Below, piece after piece: positions 32,894 through 42,278 of a stretch of DNA of 64,000 nt. The stretch is from Rhizobium sp. (GTDB lineage Bacteria; Pseudomonadota; Alphaproteobacteria; Rhizobiales; Rhizobiaceae), in contig PEKW01000003.1 in assembly GCA_002796995.1 (NCBI GenBank), positions 265,274 through 329,273 on the forward strand. The letters are read 5' to 3'. Made by a program: the position numbers and the translations under genes. Numbering within the stretch: the stretch's first letter is position 1; each line of letters begins with the position of its first letter. The notes beneath the pieces are model-generated. The model made no database searches and was not told the DNA's origin. It saw only the letters and a list, made by a program, of their open reading frames with translations.

Positions 32894-33106
32894 TCAAAGC
32901 GGGCGCGCCGGCCGGTCGCTGGCCGGCCAGCCGAGGTCCTTGCGCAGGTCGAAGGGCAGGGCTTCGAGCGCCCGGGCATCGGCGCGGCGTTCCTGCCACT
33001 GCCGCACGGCGCGGCCGGCGGTCATGAGAATTGCGAGAGGGTGCGCGACCGTCGGCAAGCGGCGGCTCTGCAGGGTGATCCGGCTATCAAAACCAACGAG
33101 GGTCAT
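32894..33106 (-). CDS. DUF1127 family small protein
   Basis: A 70-residue basic protein ending in the DUF1127 pattern LEALPFDLRKDLGWPASD. The ATG at 33106 has AAGGAAG 6 bases upstream, while the one at 33112 is too close to it. DUF1127 proteins are small Arg-rich proteins, some of which bind RNA. It is transcribed with, or parallel to, the second copy at 33181 and divergent from the LysR gene. Confidence 0.75.
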   Translation of the reverse strand: MTLVGFDSRITLQSRRLPTVAHPLAILMTAGRAVRQWQERRADARALEALPFDLRKDLGWPASDRPARPL

Positions 33107-33180
33107 CGTCATCTTCCTTTTCGGTTGCCTTGGGGGCCTTTGCGTTTTGCTCCTGTATCATTCATCATTCAAACGAATGT

Positions 33181-33387
33181 TTATGATGCGAGCGATCGAT
33201 TTCCGTTGTGTTTCTGGCGCGGCGACCGGGCCGGGTAATCCTCCGGCGGCCAGCCGATATCGCGCTGCAGTTCAGGCGGCAGTGCGGCCAGTTCGCGCCG
33301 CGCTTTGAGTTTCTCGCGTGCGGCTGGGGTCAGCGGCAGACCGTCCTGCCAGCGGCGCATCATGTGGAGCATGGTTGCAATCAGCAT
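33181..33387 (-). CDS. Second DUF1127 family small protein
   Basis: A 68-residue protein beginning MLIATMLHMMRRWQDGLPLT and ending with the DUF1127 signature LPPELQRDIGWPPEDYP. AAGGAGG lies 5 bases before the ATG, a very strong site. It is a paralogue of the preceding gene, and both sit divergent to the LysR gene, a common rhizobial arrangement. Confidence 0.78.
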   Translation of the reverse strand: MLIATMLHMMRRWQDGLPLTPAAREKLKARRELAALPPELQRDIGWPPEDYPARSPRQKHNGNRSLAS

Positions 33388-33429
33388 TGTCGCCTCCTTC
33401 CGTTCTCTTGATGGTTGCAGGATGCACCC

Positions 33430-33446
33430 TGATTGACATTCAATCA
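33430..33446. promoter_or_regulatory. Inverted repeat, candidate LysR operator
   Basis: TGATTGA-cat-TCAATCA is a perfect 7-base inverted repeat in the region between the DUF1127 and LysR genes, positioned 50 bases before the LysR start. Confidence 0.45.
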
Positions 33447-33496
33447 AACGCGATGATATCGTTCTTAAGATCAGTTTTATTGAAGGATGCGCACCG

Positions 33497-34393
33497 ATGA
33501 CCCTGATGATCCGCCAACCGCTGCCGCTGCTCGACAACGATATCCTGCGCACCTTCGTCGCCATTGCCGAGACCGGCAGCTTCACCTCGGCGGCCGACCG
33601 GGTGTTCCGTACGCCGTCGGCGGTCTCCATGCAGATCAAGAAGCTGGAGGAGCAGCTGAGCGCGACGCTCTTCCTGCGCGACGCGCGTTCCGTCACCCTG
33701 ACCGAGAGCGGCGAGACGCTACTGCCCTATGCCCGGCGCATGCTGGCACTGTCCAACGAGGCGGTCGGGCGGTTCCGCATGCCGGAGATGAAGGGCGTCG
33801 TGCGCCTCGGCGCGCCCGATGACATCGGCGAGCGTTTCATGCCGACCATTCTGCGGCGCTTCGCCGAAATCTATCCGGCGATCATGGTCGATCTGACGGT
33901 CGATACCTCGGGCCAGCTGCGCCGCCGCCTGCAGGAACAGCGCCTCGACCTCACGCTGGTCAATTGCGCGCCGGGCATGGTGAGCCATGACGGCGAGGTG
34001 ATCCACACGGAACAACTCGTCTGGGCCGGCGCGAAGTGCGGCACAGCCCACTTGCGCGATCCGCTGCCGGTGTCGATCTGGGAGGACGGCTGCTGCTGGC
34101 GGGCCGACGCGCTGTCGCGCCTCGACCGGGACAAGCGACCTTACCGCATCGCCTATCTGTCCGCCCACACCATGGCGCAGCGCGCCGCGGTGATCGCCGA
34201 CCTGGCCGTCGCGCCGCTGCCGCGCAGCTATCTGACCGACGACATGACGGCGCTCGGCTCCAAGCAGGGCCTGCCGGATCTCGGCTCGTTCGAGGTGCGG
34301 CTGCTCACCGGGCCGGAGACCAGCGAAACCATCCGCGCTGTGGCCGACAGCGTGCGCTTCGCCTTTTCCGAAATGATCGGCATAGCCGCCTGA
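33497..34393 (+). CDS. LysR-family transcriptional regulator
   Basis: A 298-residue regulator: winged HTH in residues 12-70 (LRTFVAIAETGSFTSAADRV, TPSAVSMQIKKLEEQL) and a type-2 periplasmic-binding-like ligand domain (KGVVRLGAPDDIGERFMP and beyond). It probably controls the divergent DUF1127 genes and itself through the inverted repeat at 33430. The ligand is unknown. Confidence 0.92.
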   Translation: MTLMIRQPLPLLDNDILRTFVAIAETGSFTSAADRVFRTPSAVSMQIKKLEEQLSATLFLRDARSVTLTESGETLLPYARRMLALSNEAVGRFRMPEMKGVVRLGAPDDIGERFMPTILRRFAEIYPAIMVDLTVDTSGQLRRRLQEQRLDLTLVNCAPGMVSHDGEVIHTEQLVWAGAKCGTAHLRDPLPVSIWEDGCCWRADALSRLDRDKRPYRIAYLSAHTMAQRAAVIADLAVAPLPRSYLTDDMTALGSKQGLPDLGSFEVRLLTGPETSETIRAVADSVRFAFSEMIGIAA

Positions 34394-34435
34394 TCAATCG
34401 GCTGCGGGGATCGGCGCGCCTTTCCCGCTGTCGTG

Positions 34436-35164
34436 TCATTCGGCCCCGTTCTCGTACAACGCCTGGGCTTCGCGCAGGACCTCGTCGAGGCGGCGACCCG
34501 GGCGATAGGGCGCAAGGTGCTCCGGCAACGTCACGCCGGCCGGCACATGCGGGCTGATCTCGGCCTTGCCGATCACCGTCTCGACCGGAATGACGCCCGC
34601 CCAGACCGGCAGGCCATAATCCTCCTCGTCATCGCCGACGCCCGCGGCGCGGTGTTTCGCCGAGGCATCCTCGATCCGCATGCCGATGACCTTCGTCGCC
34701 TTCAGTTCCTGGGGACTGTCGGCACGCATCTCCGCGCTGCGGCCCGGATAGAAGCGGTCGACGATGGCCTTGAGCGCGCGGGCTTTCTCCTCCGGCTCGT
34801 CGATGATGCCGGCCGTGCCGAAGCACATGGCGGAGCGGTAGTTGGCGGAATGGTGGAAGCCCGAGCGGGCGAGCACCAGACCGTCGAGATGGGACACGGT
34901 CAGGCAGACCGGCGTGCCCTTTTCCAGCTGACGCAGCATGCGGCTCGCCGAGGAGCCGTGCCAGTAGAGCCAGTCGCCCTCGCGCCAGTGGATCGTCGGC
35001 GTGCAGAAGGGCTGGCCGTCGATCACATAGGCGGCATGGCAGAGGAAAGCGCTGTCGAGCACGGCATAGACCGCGTCGCGGTCATAAGTGCCGCGTTCGT
35101 GCAGGCGCTTGACGCGGTTGCGTGGCGTGGCGGGGAAGGATTTTTCCGGGGTCTGGATCGTCAT
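34436..35164 (-). CDS. Pyridoxamine 5'-phosphate oxidase-like FMN-binding protein
   Basis: A 242-residue split-barrel flavoprotein of the PNPOx-like (NimA-related) family: YDRDAVYAVLDSAFLCHAAYVIDG, the strands PTIHWREGDWLYWHGSSASR (FMN-phosphate region) and VCLTVSHLDGLVLARSGFHHS. AAGGAGG precedes the ATG. It is divergent from the MocR regulator, which probably controls it. The physiological substrate is unknown. Confidence 0.85.
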   Translation of the reverse strand: MTIQTPEKSFPATPRNRVKRLHERGTYDRDAVYAVLDSAFLCHAAYVIDGQPFCTPTIHWREGDWLYWHGSSASRMLRQLEKGTPVCLTVSHLDGLVLARSGFHHSANYRSAMCFGTAGIIDEPEEKARALKAIVDRFYPGRSAEMRADSPQELKATKVIGMRIEDASAKHRAAGVGDDEEDYGLPVWAGVIPVETVIGKAEISPHVPAGVTLPEHLAPYRPGRRLDEVLREAQALYENGAE

Positions 35165-35231
35165 GCTTGCCTCCTTGGCTGGCTTGAGGCAGAGCTACGC
35201 CGATCGATTGGTTTGCAGAAGGTCCAATTCC

Positions 35232-36638
35232 ATGAAGAAAAGTCGGACCAATGCGCCGGATTGGTCAGGCTCGGTGCCGGTGCTGCCGAAGGCCGGGCCG
35301 CGGCGGCTGGCGCTCTATCGCGAACTGCGCCGGCTGATCGAGGGCGGCTCGCTGCCGCCGGGGGCCAAACTGCCGACCACGCGGGATCTGGCCGCGCGCT
35401 TCGGCCTGTCGCGCGGTGCAGCGGTTGCCGCATACGAGATGCTGGTGGCCGACGGTTTTGCCGAGGCGCGGGTGGGGGCGGGCACCTATGTGGCGGCCGC
35501 CGTACCGACGCGCGCCGCGCCGCAACCGCCGGTGTTGCGCAATTCGCGGGAGGAACCCGGCCCGCTTCCGGGCGCGCTCGGCTGCTCGGCCGCGGACGCC
35601 CGCACCATCCAGGTCTTCCGCACGCTGCTGAACCGCCATCTGATGCAGCCGTCGCCCCGGCATTTTCACTATGCCGAGCCGGCCGGTTCGCTGGAACTGC
35701 GCGAGGAGGTTGCCGCCTATCTCAGAGCCGCCCGCGGGGTGAACTGCTCGGCCGAGCAGGTGGTGCTGACCTCGGGCACGCAGCAGGCGCTGGACCTCGT
35801 CATCCGCACGGTGCTCAAGCCCGGCGATCCGGTCTGGGTCGAGGACCCCTGTTATCCGATGGCCAGGGTCGCGCTTGCCGCCGCCGGCATGCGCATCACC
35901 GGTGTGCCGGTCGACGCCGAGGGGATCGATCCGGAGGCGGGGATCGCGCGCTCGCCCCATGCCCGCGCCGTCTACGTCTCGCCGTCGCACCAGTTTCCGC
36001 TCGGAGTGACGCTCTCCATGCGCCGGCGCCTGGCGCTGATCGACTGGGCGGTGCGCAACGACGCCTTCATCATCGAGGACGATTATGACAGCGAGTATCG
36101 CTTTGCCGGTCCGCCGCTCTCGTCGATGCAGGGGATCGATGCGCAGGGCCGGGTGATCTATGTCGGCACCTTCTCCAAGGTGCTGATGCCGGGGCTGAGA
36201 ATCGGCTATCTGGTCCTGCCTCCAACGCTCTGCGCGGCCCTGCTCGACGTGCGGGCCCGCACCGACCGTTTTCCCTCGACGCTCGCCGAAGGAGCGCTCG
36301 CCGAATTCCTGCGCGAGGGCCATTTCGCCGCCCATGTAAAGCGGGCGCGGCGGCGGGTCCGGCAGGCGCGCGACAGCCTGGTCGCGGCGCTCGAAGGATC
36401 GGGACTGGAGGTGACCAGACCAGAGCAGGGCCTGCATCTGGTGGCCGGCCTGCCCGATGGCGTGCGCGACCTCGACATCAGTGCGGCGGCCGCGCGGCAG
36501 GGCTTTGCCGTGCGGGCGCTCTCGCCGATGTATGTGGATGCCACGCCGCGCCAGGGACTGGTCATCGGCTTTTCCGGCTTCGCGCCGGAAGTGCTAGCAC
36601 GGGCAGCTCGGGCCTTTCTCTCGACATACAAGTCTTGA
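35232..36638 (+). CDS. MocR/PdxR-family transcriptional regulator (GntR HTH + aminotransferase domain)
   Basis: A 468-residue protein: GntR winged HTH (LYRELRRLIEGGSLPPGAKL, TTRDLAARFGLSRGAAVAAY) followed by a PLP-binding aminotransferase-like domain with the Asp of the pyridine-nitrogen site in EDDYDSEYRF and the Schiff-base lysine in GTFSKVLMPGLRIGYL. MocR proteins sense PLP or related compounds. The upstream 35206-35270 region holds repeated ATTGGT/GGACCAAT motifs that could be its operator; the divergent PNPOx-like gene is the likely target. Confidence 0.9.
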   Translation: MKKSRTNAPDWSGSVPVLPKAGPRRLALYRELRRLIEGGSLPPGAKLPTTRDLAARFGLSRGAAVAAYEMLVADGFAEARVGAGTYVAAAVPTRAAPQPPVLRNSREEPGPLPGALGCSAADARTIQVFRTLLNRHLMQPSPRHFHYAEPAGSLELREEVAAYLRAARGVNCSAEQVVLTSGTQQALDLVIRTVLKPGDPVWVEDPCYPMARVALAAAGMRITGVPVDAEGIDPEAGIARSPHARAVYVSPSHQFPLGVTLSMRRRLALIDWAVRNDAFIIEDDYDSEYRFAGPPLSSMQGIDAQGRVIYVGTFSKVLMPGLRIGYLVLPPTLCAALLDVRARTDRFPSTLAEGALAEFLREGHFAAHVKRARRRVRQARDSLVAALEGSGLEVTRPEQGLHLVAGLPDGVRDLDISAAAARQGFAVRALSPMYVDATPRQGLVIGFSGFAPEVLARAARAFLSTYKS

Positions 36639-36672
36639 GATCGCCCGCACCGGGCATCGTGCTGGCCTGTCC

Positions 36673-38394
36673 TCAGGCGACACGGCGTTGACGCAGAGCG
36701 GAGACCGGCATTACGGGCTGAGAACCCGGCTCGCGGATGGTCTTTCGTCGGTTCAGCTTGAAGAGTTCGACCAAGTCTTTCATCTGGCTGGAGCCCTGCG
36801 TCAGGACAACGGCGGCACTGCTGATGCTGCCGACAAGCCCGGCATTCGCCTGGGTCGCCTGGTCGAGCTGGTTGACGGCCGAGTTGATCTCGTCGAGGCT
36901 TGTGGCCTGTTCAGTGGCGCCGAGCGCAATGGCTTCCAGATTCTGGTTGATCGCGTGAACAAACTTTTCGATTTCGTCTAGTGCCGAGCCTGTCTCCGTC
37001 ACGTATTTGACGCCCGTTGCGACCTCGATCGCCGAGTTGTTGATGAGCGCCGCGATTTCCTTGGCTGCGCCGGACGAACGCTGGGCCAGTTCGCGCACTT
37101 CCTGCGCCACGACCGCGAAGCCCTTGCCGGCTTCCCCTGCGCGGGCGGCCTCGACGCCGGCGTTGAGTGCCAACAGGTTGGTCTGGAAAGCGATCTGGTC
37201 GATCACGTCGATGATCTTACTGATTTCGCCGGAGGCGGATTCGATGCGCTTGATCGCGTCCGTGGCGTTGGACAGGACGCGGACCGTATCGACCGTGGCC
37301 TTCGTGGCATCGCGGGCGACCTCGCGTGCAGTAGCGGCGCGGCTCGACGATTCCTTGACCGTGACCGTGATTTCCTCGAGGGCCGCGGAGGCTTGCTCGA
37401 GCGCTGCTGCCTGACTCTCGGTTCGGCTGCCCAATGCTGTCGCATCACTTTCAAGAAGCTCGCTCTGCTCGCTCATGTCGCCGGTGCCGGCCAGAACCTT
37501 TTCGAGCGTTTCCTGGAACCGAGAAATCGCGATGTTGAAGTCATTTCGCAGGCGTTCGAATTCCGGGATGAAGGGCTCGTCGATGGTGACACGGATATTG
37601 CATTCGGCTAGGCGGCCCAGTCCGGCCGCGATGGCATCGACCGCCTTGACCCGGCCCGTCACATCCGTCGCGAACTTCACGACCCGGACAACCTTGCCGT
37701 TCGCGTCGAATATGGGATTGTAGGAGGCCTGGATGAAGACTGAATTGCCGGCCTTGCCGAGACGCTCATACTCACCGGCGGCAAATTCACCGCCGCGCAA
37801 CTTGTCCCAGAAAGCGCGATAGTCGGCCGAGGCGACATAGGTCTTGTCGCAGAACATCGAATGATGTCGGCCTTCGATTTCCGCAAGTGTGTAGCCCAAG
37901 GCGTCCAGGAAGTTCTGGTTGGCCGTCAGAATGGTGCCGTCGGGGCTGAACTCGATGACCGCCTGTGCTCTGCCGAGGGCCTCGAGCCTGCCGGTGTTCA
38001 TCATCTGCTCGTTCATCTGCGCCGTGATGTCGACAGCGACCTTTACCACGCGGAAGACCTTGCCGCCGCGCTTGAGGGGCATATAGGAGGCCTCGATCCA
38101 GACTTCGCGACCACCTTTGGCGAGCCGCTTGTAGCGGCGGCTGTCCCCATGGCCCTCGCCGAGCTTCTTCCAGAACTGGCGATAGTCCTCCGTTCCGACG
38201 AAGTCCGGCTCGACGAACATCGAATGATGGCGTCCGACGATCTCCGATTTCGCATAGCCCATCGCTTTGCAGAAGTTCTCGTTGGCGTCGAGGATCGTGC
38301 CGGATGGATCGAAATGAATCACGGCCTGGGTGCCGGTCAGAGCCTCGACCAGCGCCGAATTCAGTGTTGTCAGAAAGGGAAGGGTGGCCGCCAT
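36673..38394 (-). CDS. Cytosolic PAS-PAS methyl-accepting chemotaxis protein
   Basis: A 573-residue chemoreceptor with no transmembrane segment: two PAS domains (about residues 20-130 and 140-250, with the duplicated AVIHFDPSGTILDANENF / AVIEFSPDGTILTANQNF and GRHHSMF signatures), a short HAMP-like linker, and a signalling domain with IAFQTNLLALNAGVEAARAG near 405. It resembles BdlA-type energy or redox sensors. It lies next to but outside the methyl-transfer cluster. Confidence 0.92.
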   Translation of the reverse strand: MAATLPFLTTLNSALVEALTGTQAVIHFDPSGTILDANENFCKAMGYAKSEIVGRHHSMFVEPDFVGTEDYRQFWKKLGEGHGDSRRYKRLAKGGREVWIEASYMPLKRGGKVFRVVKVAVDITAQMNEQMMNTGRLEALGRAQAVIEFSPDGTILTANQNFLDALGYTLAEIEGRHHSMFCDKTYVASADYRAFWDKLRGGEFAAGEYERLGKAGNSVFIQASYNPIFDANGKVVRVVKFATDVTGRVKAVDAIAAGLGRLAECNIRVTIDEPFIPEFERLRNDFNIAISRFQETLEKVLAGTGDMSEQSELLESDATALGSRTESQAAALEQASAALEEITVTVKESSSRAATAREVARDATKATVDTVRVLSNATDAIKRIESASGEISKIIDVIDQIAFQTNLLALNAGVEAARAGEAGKGFAVVAQEVRELAQRSSGAAKEIAALINNSAIEVATGVKYVTETGSALDEIEKFVHAINQNLEAIALGATEQATSLDEINSAVNQLDQATQANAGLVGSISSAAVVLTQGSSQMKDLVELFKLNRRKTIREPGSQPVMPVSALRQRRVA

Positions 38395-38544
38395 CGTATG
38401 CTCCTCGGATCAGATTGCGTCGAAGCATATCAGTGGCGGCTTATTCAGGTGTTAATGTTATTCCGCGAATGCAGCCGGAAGCTGTATTTCTGTTGCCGAT
38501 ACCTTGTGGGTGACCTGCTGTGGTTCCAGCACCGGTGATCCCGT

Positions 38545-40575
38545 TCAGTCCCGGTTTCTCCGCCGCCGGCGGCCGCCGCCTTCGCCTTCGCCGTCCGAGA
38601 GGATCTTGCGTTCCGGCAGCGTCACCGCCGCGGCGAGCCTGGGGAAGGGGTCGACCTTGTTGGGCAGGGCCATGGCGTCGATGAAGAGCTGCTGGAAATG
38701 CGGCTCCAGCGCCGTCTCGATCTTCTCGATGCGGGTGACGGTGTCCTCGATCTCGCGGCGGTGGCCGCGGTTCAAGAGCGCCATCAGCGCGCCGGTGCCG
38801 GCGGCATTGCCGACCGCCTTGACCTCCGAAAGCTCGCAGTCGGGGATGAGCCCGAGCACCATGGCGTATTTCGGATCGATGAAGGAGCCGAAGGCGCCGG
38901 CAAAGCGGATCGTGTCGACCGTCTCGACGCCGAGCTTTTCCATCAGGAGCTTGATGCCGGCATAAAGGGCGGCCTTGGCGAGCTGGATGGCGCGCACGTC
39001 GTTCTGCGTCACCGTGATCGTCTGGGCGCCGTCATGCAGCAGGTAGGAGAAGGTGCGGCCGGTCGCCAGGATGCGCGGGCTTTTCGCCGCCATGCCGCCA
39101 TCCACCACGCCGTCGGTGGAGATCACGCCGGAGAGATACATTTCCGCGACGACCTCGATGATCGCCGAGCCGCAGATGCCGGTGATGCCGGTGCTGGCCG
39201 CGGCCTCGGCAAAACCGTCCTCGTCGGACCACTGCTCGACGCCGATCACCTTGAAGCGCGGCTCGAGCGTTACCGGATCGATGCGCACGCGCTCGATGGC
39301 GCCGGGGGCGGCGCGCTGGCCGCAGGAGATTTCCGCGCCCTCGAAGGCAGGACCCGTCGGCGAGGAGGCGGCGACGGTGCGTTGGCGGTTACCAAGGACG
39401 ATCTCGGCATTGGTGCCGACATCGACCAGCAGCATCATGCGGTCCTGGCGGTGCGGCCCTTCGGCGAGGGTCGCGCCGGCCGCATCGGCGCCGACATGGC
39501 CGGCGATGCAGGGCAGCAGATAGGTGCGGGCGCCGGGATTGAGGACGAGCTCGATGTCGCTCGCCGGGCACGCGACTGCGCCGGAAACGGCGAGCGCGAA
39601 GGGCGCCTGGCCGAGCTCGGTCGGGTCGATGCCGAGGAAGAGGTGGTGCATGATCGGATTGGCGACGAACACCGAATCGAGGATGTCGGTGCGGGCGACG
39701 CCACCCTCTGCGCAGACCTGGTCGACGAGTTCGGAGACGGCCTGGCGAACGGCCTTGGTCATGGCTTCCCGGCCGTCCGGGTTCATCATGACGTAGGAGA
39801 CGCGGCTCATCAGATCCTCGCCGAAACGGATCTGCGGGTTGGACGTGCCCGACGAGGCCACCACGCGGCCTGACAGCAGCGAAACGAGATGCATGGCGAT
39901 CGTCGTCGAGCCGATATCGCAGGCCAGGCCATAGGCCTCGTTGTGCAGGCCGGGCCAGAGCGCGATAATGGTCGGACGCTGGGTGTCGCTGTCGCGGTGG
40001 ATGGCGGCGGTCACCGTCCAGTTGCCCTTGCGCAGGATCTTCTGCACCTGCGGCAGCAGATAAGGCTCGACCTGCAGGTCGGTATAGCCCCAGTCCTTCT
40101 CCAGCATGACCTTCATGCGGTCGAGATCGCCAAGCGGCTTGTGCATGTCGGGCTCATCGACCTCGACATAGCAGAGATGGACGGCGGGATTGCGCTCGAT
40201 CACCCGGTCGCTGGCGGCCTTGCGCACCACCTGGGCGTTGACCACGGCATCCTGCGGCACGTCGACGACAAGATCGCCCTCTATGGTCGCGGAACAGGAG
40301 AGGCGGCGGCCTTCGGGCAGGGTGCGCACCTCGGCATAGCGCTTTTCCTTCGGCCCGGGCGGCGAGATGTGGTCGTTCGACGAGACGATGCCATGCTTGG
40401 CGAAATTGCCTTCCTGCACCTCGATCTGGCAGCGCCCGCAGGTGGCTCGCCCGCCGCACACGCTCTCGACATAGACGCCGAGCTGGCGGGCGGCATCGAG
40501 CACCGGCGTGCCGACCGGGAACCGGCCGCGCTTGCCGGACGGCATGAAGAGGACGAGGGGGTCGATTTCGGTCAT
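38545..40575 (-). CDS. RACo-like reductive activator of corrinoid protein (ferredoxin-ASKHA)
   Basis: A 676-residue protein. Residues 1-100 are a 2Fe-2S ferredoxin domain with Cys40, Cys46, Cys49 and Cys94 (ESVCGGRATCGRC). The remainder is a DUF4445/ASKHA ATPase domain (ACDIGSTTIAMHLVSLLSG, LLVDVGTNAEIVLGN, RFAGAFGSFIDP). Such proteins reduce the oxidised Co(II) corrinoid back to Co(I) at the expense of ATP. Here it would keep the corrinoid protein encoded at 47347 active. The C-terminus ends in an Arg-rich tail. It is the last gene of the region after brnTA. Confidence 0.9.
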   Translation of the reverse strand: MTEIDPLVLFMPSGKRGRFPVGTPVLDAARQLGVYVESVCGGRATCGRCQIEVQEGNFAKHGIVSSNDHISPPGPKEKRYAEVRTLPEGRRLSCSATIEGDLVVDVPQDAVVNAQVVRKAASDRVIERNPAVHLCYVEVDEPDMHKPLGDLDRMKVMLEKDWGYTDLQVEPYLLPQVQKILRKGNWTVTAAIHRDSDTQRPTIIALWPGLHNEAYGLACDIGSTTIAMHLVSLLSGRVVASSGTSNPQIRFGEDLMSRVSYVMMNPDGREAMTKAVRQAVSELVDQVCAEGGVARTDILDSVFVANPIMHHLFLGIDPTELGQAPFALAVSGAVACPASDIELVLNPGARTYLLPCIAGHVGADAAGATLAEGPHRQDRMMLLVDVGTNAEIVLGNRQRTVAASSPTGPAFEGAEISCGQRAAPGAIERVRIDPVTLEPRFKVIGVEQWSDEDGFAEAAASTGITGICGSAIIEVVAEMYLSGVISTDGVVDGGMAAKSPRILATGRTFSYLLHDGAQTITVTQNDVRAIQLAKAALYAGIKLLMEKLGVETVDTIRFAGAFGSFIDPKYAMVLGLIPDCELSEVKAVGNAAGTGALMALLNRGHRREIEDTVTRIEKIETALEPHFQQLFIDAMALPNKVDPFPRLAAAVTLPERKILSDGEGEGGGRRRRRNRD

Positions 40576-40637
40576 TTCAGTCTTTCAAACGTCGAGGGCC
40601 ACGCCCCATATCCCGCCCTCTTAGGAGAAGCGGACAT

Positions 40638-40898
40638 CTACTTGGCTACTGTCTGTTCCAAAGCTTCCCGGATCAGGCGCGTATAGGGAATGCCACGCTC
40701 CTTCGCCTTCTCCTTGACTGCCGCCAGAAGCGCTTCCGGCAGCCGCATGTTCAACTGCGCAGACTTTTTCTCGAATTCGAACTGAACCGGCTTGAAAACC
40801 GAAAGGTCGTATTCGGACAGATCCGCGGTGTCGACGAAGGCTTCCGCTTCCTCATCGGATTTCAAAACGGGCAGCTTCTTCAATTTATCCTTGTTCAT
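40638..40898 (-). CDS. brnA: BrnA-type antitoxin
   Basis: An 86-residue protein beginning MNKDKLKKLPVLKSDEEAEA with a ribbon-helix-helix-like C-terminus (QLNMRLPEALLAAVKEKAKE, RGIPYTRLIREALEQTVAK), as expected for BrnA/CopG antitoxins. It overlaps the brnT 3' end by 14 bases. The antitoxin would bind BrnT and repress the operon. Confidence 0.88.
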   Translation of the reverse strand: MNKDKLKKLPVLKSDEEAEAFVDTADLSEYDLSVFKPVQFEFEKKSAQLNMRLPEALLAAVKEKAKERGIPYTRLIREALEQTVAK

Positions 40899-41172
40899 AT
40901 CGCCTAATCTCCCGGTCGTGCATGAACCTTGCGCTGATGGGCCGGATATAGGTCTCCGTCGTGATCCGCCGAAGCGTGAAGACAACAAAAACATATCGCC
41001 CTTCATCGGTCCGCCCTATCGCTCGCGACCGAACCTCGTTGGAACTCGGGTCAGGGTAGACGCTCGGACGGTTTTCGAAGACCTGTTCGATTTCCCGTTT
41101 CGTCAAGCCGTGCTTGGCACATTTCGGCCAATTGCCCTCGTCCCAATCGAAACCGGTAATCGTCTGCTTCAT
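40885..41172 (-). CDS. brnT: BrnT-type ribonuclease toxin
   Basis: A 95-residue RelE-like toxin with the BrnT signature: ITGFDWDEGNWPKCAKHGLT, EVRSRAIGRTDEGRYVFVVF and RPISARFMHDREIRRYE. Cleavage of mRNA is the usual activity. It is encoded before its antitoxin, the normal BrnT-BrnA order. The pair lies between the pterin methyltransferase and RACo genes of the corrinoid cluster. Confidence 0.9.
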   Translation of the reverse strand: MKQTITGFDWDEGNWPKCAKHGLTKREIEQVFENRPSVYPDPSSNEVRSRAIGRTDEGRYVFVVFTLRRITTETYIRPISARFMHDREIRRYEQG

Positions 41173-41225
41173 CGGCTCACACTACACATTTGTATAGGCA
41201 ATTGTAAAACAGGGAGTCGGTTCCT

Positions 41226-42188
41226 TCACTCCGTCGCAGCACCCGCCCCCGCTCTGGCAGCACGGCCGCCGCGGCGGCCGGAGGAGGCGCCCGGGGCGGT
41301 GGTGGAGGCGGCGGCGCCGGGTTCTGCCGGCTTGTGGTCGCGGTAGGTCATGATCCAGTTGCCGCAATTGGGGTCCGTGCCGTTCAGCACGTTGGCGGCG
41401 CGTACGGCCTCCATTTCCTGCGGGCGGCAGGGGTTCATGATGGCCGAGGTCATGCCGGCGCCGATGACCATCGGGATGAAGCCGGCATTGATGCCGTGGC
41501 GGTGCGGCAGGCCGAAGGAGATGTTGGAGAGGCCGCAGGTGGTGTTGACCTTGAGTTCGTTGCGCAGGCGGTAGAGCAGGGCAAAAACCTGGCGGCCTGC
41601 GTCGCCCAGAGCACCGATCGGCATGACCAGCGGGTCGACGACGATGTCGCAGGGCTTGATGCCGTAGTCCATGGCGCGTTCGACGATCTTCTTGGCGACG
41701 GCGAAGCGCACGTCCGGATCCATGGAGATGCCTGTCTCGTCGTTGGAGATGGCGACGACCGGCACGTCGTACTTCTTGCAGAGCGGCAGGATGGCTTCGA
41801 GCTTTTCCTCCTCGCCGGTCACCGAATTGACCAGCGGACGGCCCTTGGCAACCTTCAGCGCGGCCTCGATGGCGGCTGTAACAGACGAGTCGATGGACAG
41901 CGGCACGTCGACCAGGCCCTGGACGATCTCCATGGTCTTGACCAGCAGGCCCGGCTCGGTCTCGTTCGGGTTGACCGAGGTGACGCCGGCATTGACGTCG
42001 AGCATGGTGGCGCCGGCGGCGACCTGTTCCAGCGCGTCCTTGATGACGGTGTCGAAATTGCCCTCGATCATCTCGGCGGCGAGCTTCTTGCGGCCGGTCG
42101 GATTGATGCGTTCGCCGATGACGCAGAAGGGCTGGTCGAAGCCGATGATGATTTCGCGGGTGGCGGATGCGACGATGGTGCGGGTCAT
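41226..42188 (-). CDS. Methyltetrahydrofolate:corrinoid methyltransferase (pterin-binding)
   Basis: A 320-residue TIM-barrel protein of the pterin-binding (AcsE/MtrH-like) family: CVIGERINPTGRKKLAAEMI, TMLDVNAGVTSVNPNETEPG with the catalytic Asn/Asp region, PLSIDSSVTAAIEAALK, PLVNSVTGEEEKLE, CDIVVDPLVMPIG and TCGLSNISFGLPHRHGIN. It would transfer the methyl group from the methylated corrinoid protein to tetrahydrofolate. The final 45 residues are an Ala/Gly/Arg-rich tail. It is the fourth gene of the operon starting at 44258. Confidence 0.92.
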   Translation of the reverse strand: MTRTIVASATREIIIGFDQPFCVIGERINPTGRKKLAAEMIEGNFDTVIKDALEQVAAGATMLDVNAGVTSVNPNETEPGLLVKTMEIVQGLVDVPLSIDSSVTAAIEAALKVAKGRPLVNSVTGEEEKLEAILPLCKKYDVPVVAISNDETGISMDPDVRFAVAKKIVERAMDYGIKPCDIVVDPLVMPIGALGDAGRQVFALLYRLRNELKVNTTCGLSNISFGLPHRHGINAGFIPMVIGAGMTSAIMNPCRPQEMEAVRAANVLNGTDPNCGNWIMTYRDHKPAEPGAAASTTAPGASSGRRGGRAARAGAGAATE

Positions 42189-42278
42189 TTCAGTTCTCCG
42201 GTCAGGGCGCGTCGACGAGGTCTAACGTGCCGGCATGAGGGTTACAAGGGCAGCGGAGGGCGCTCCGTCCGGCTCTCT

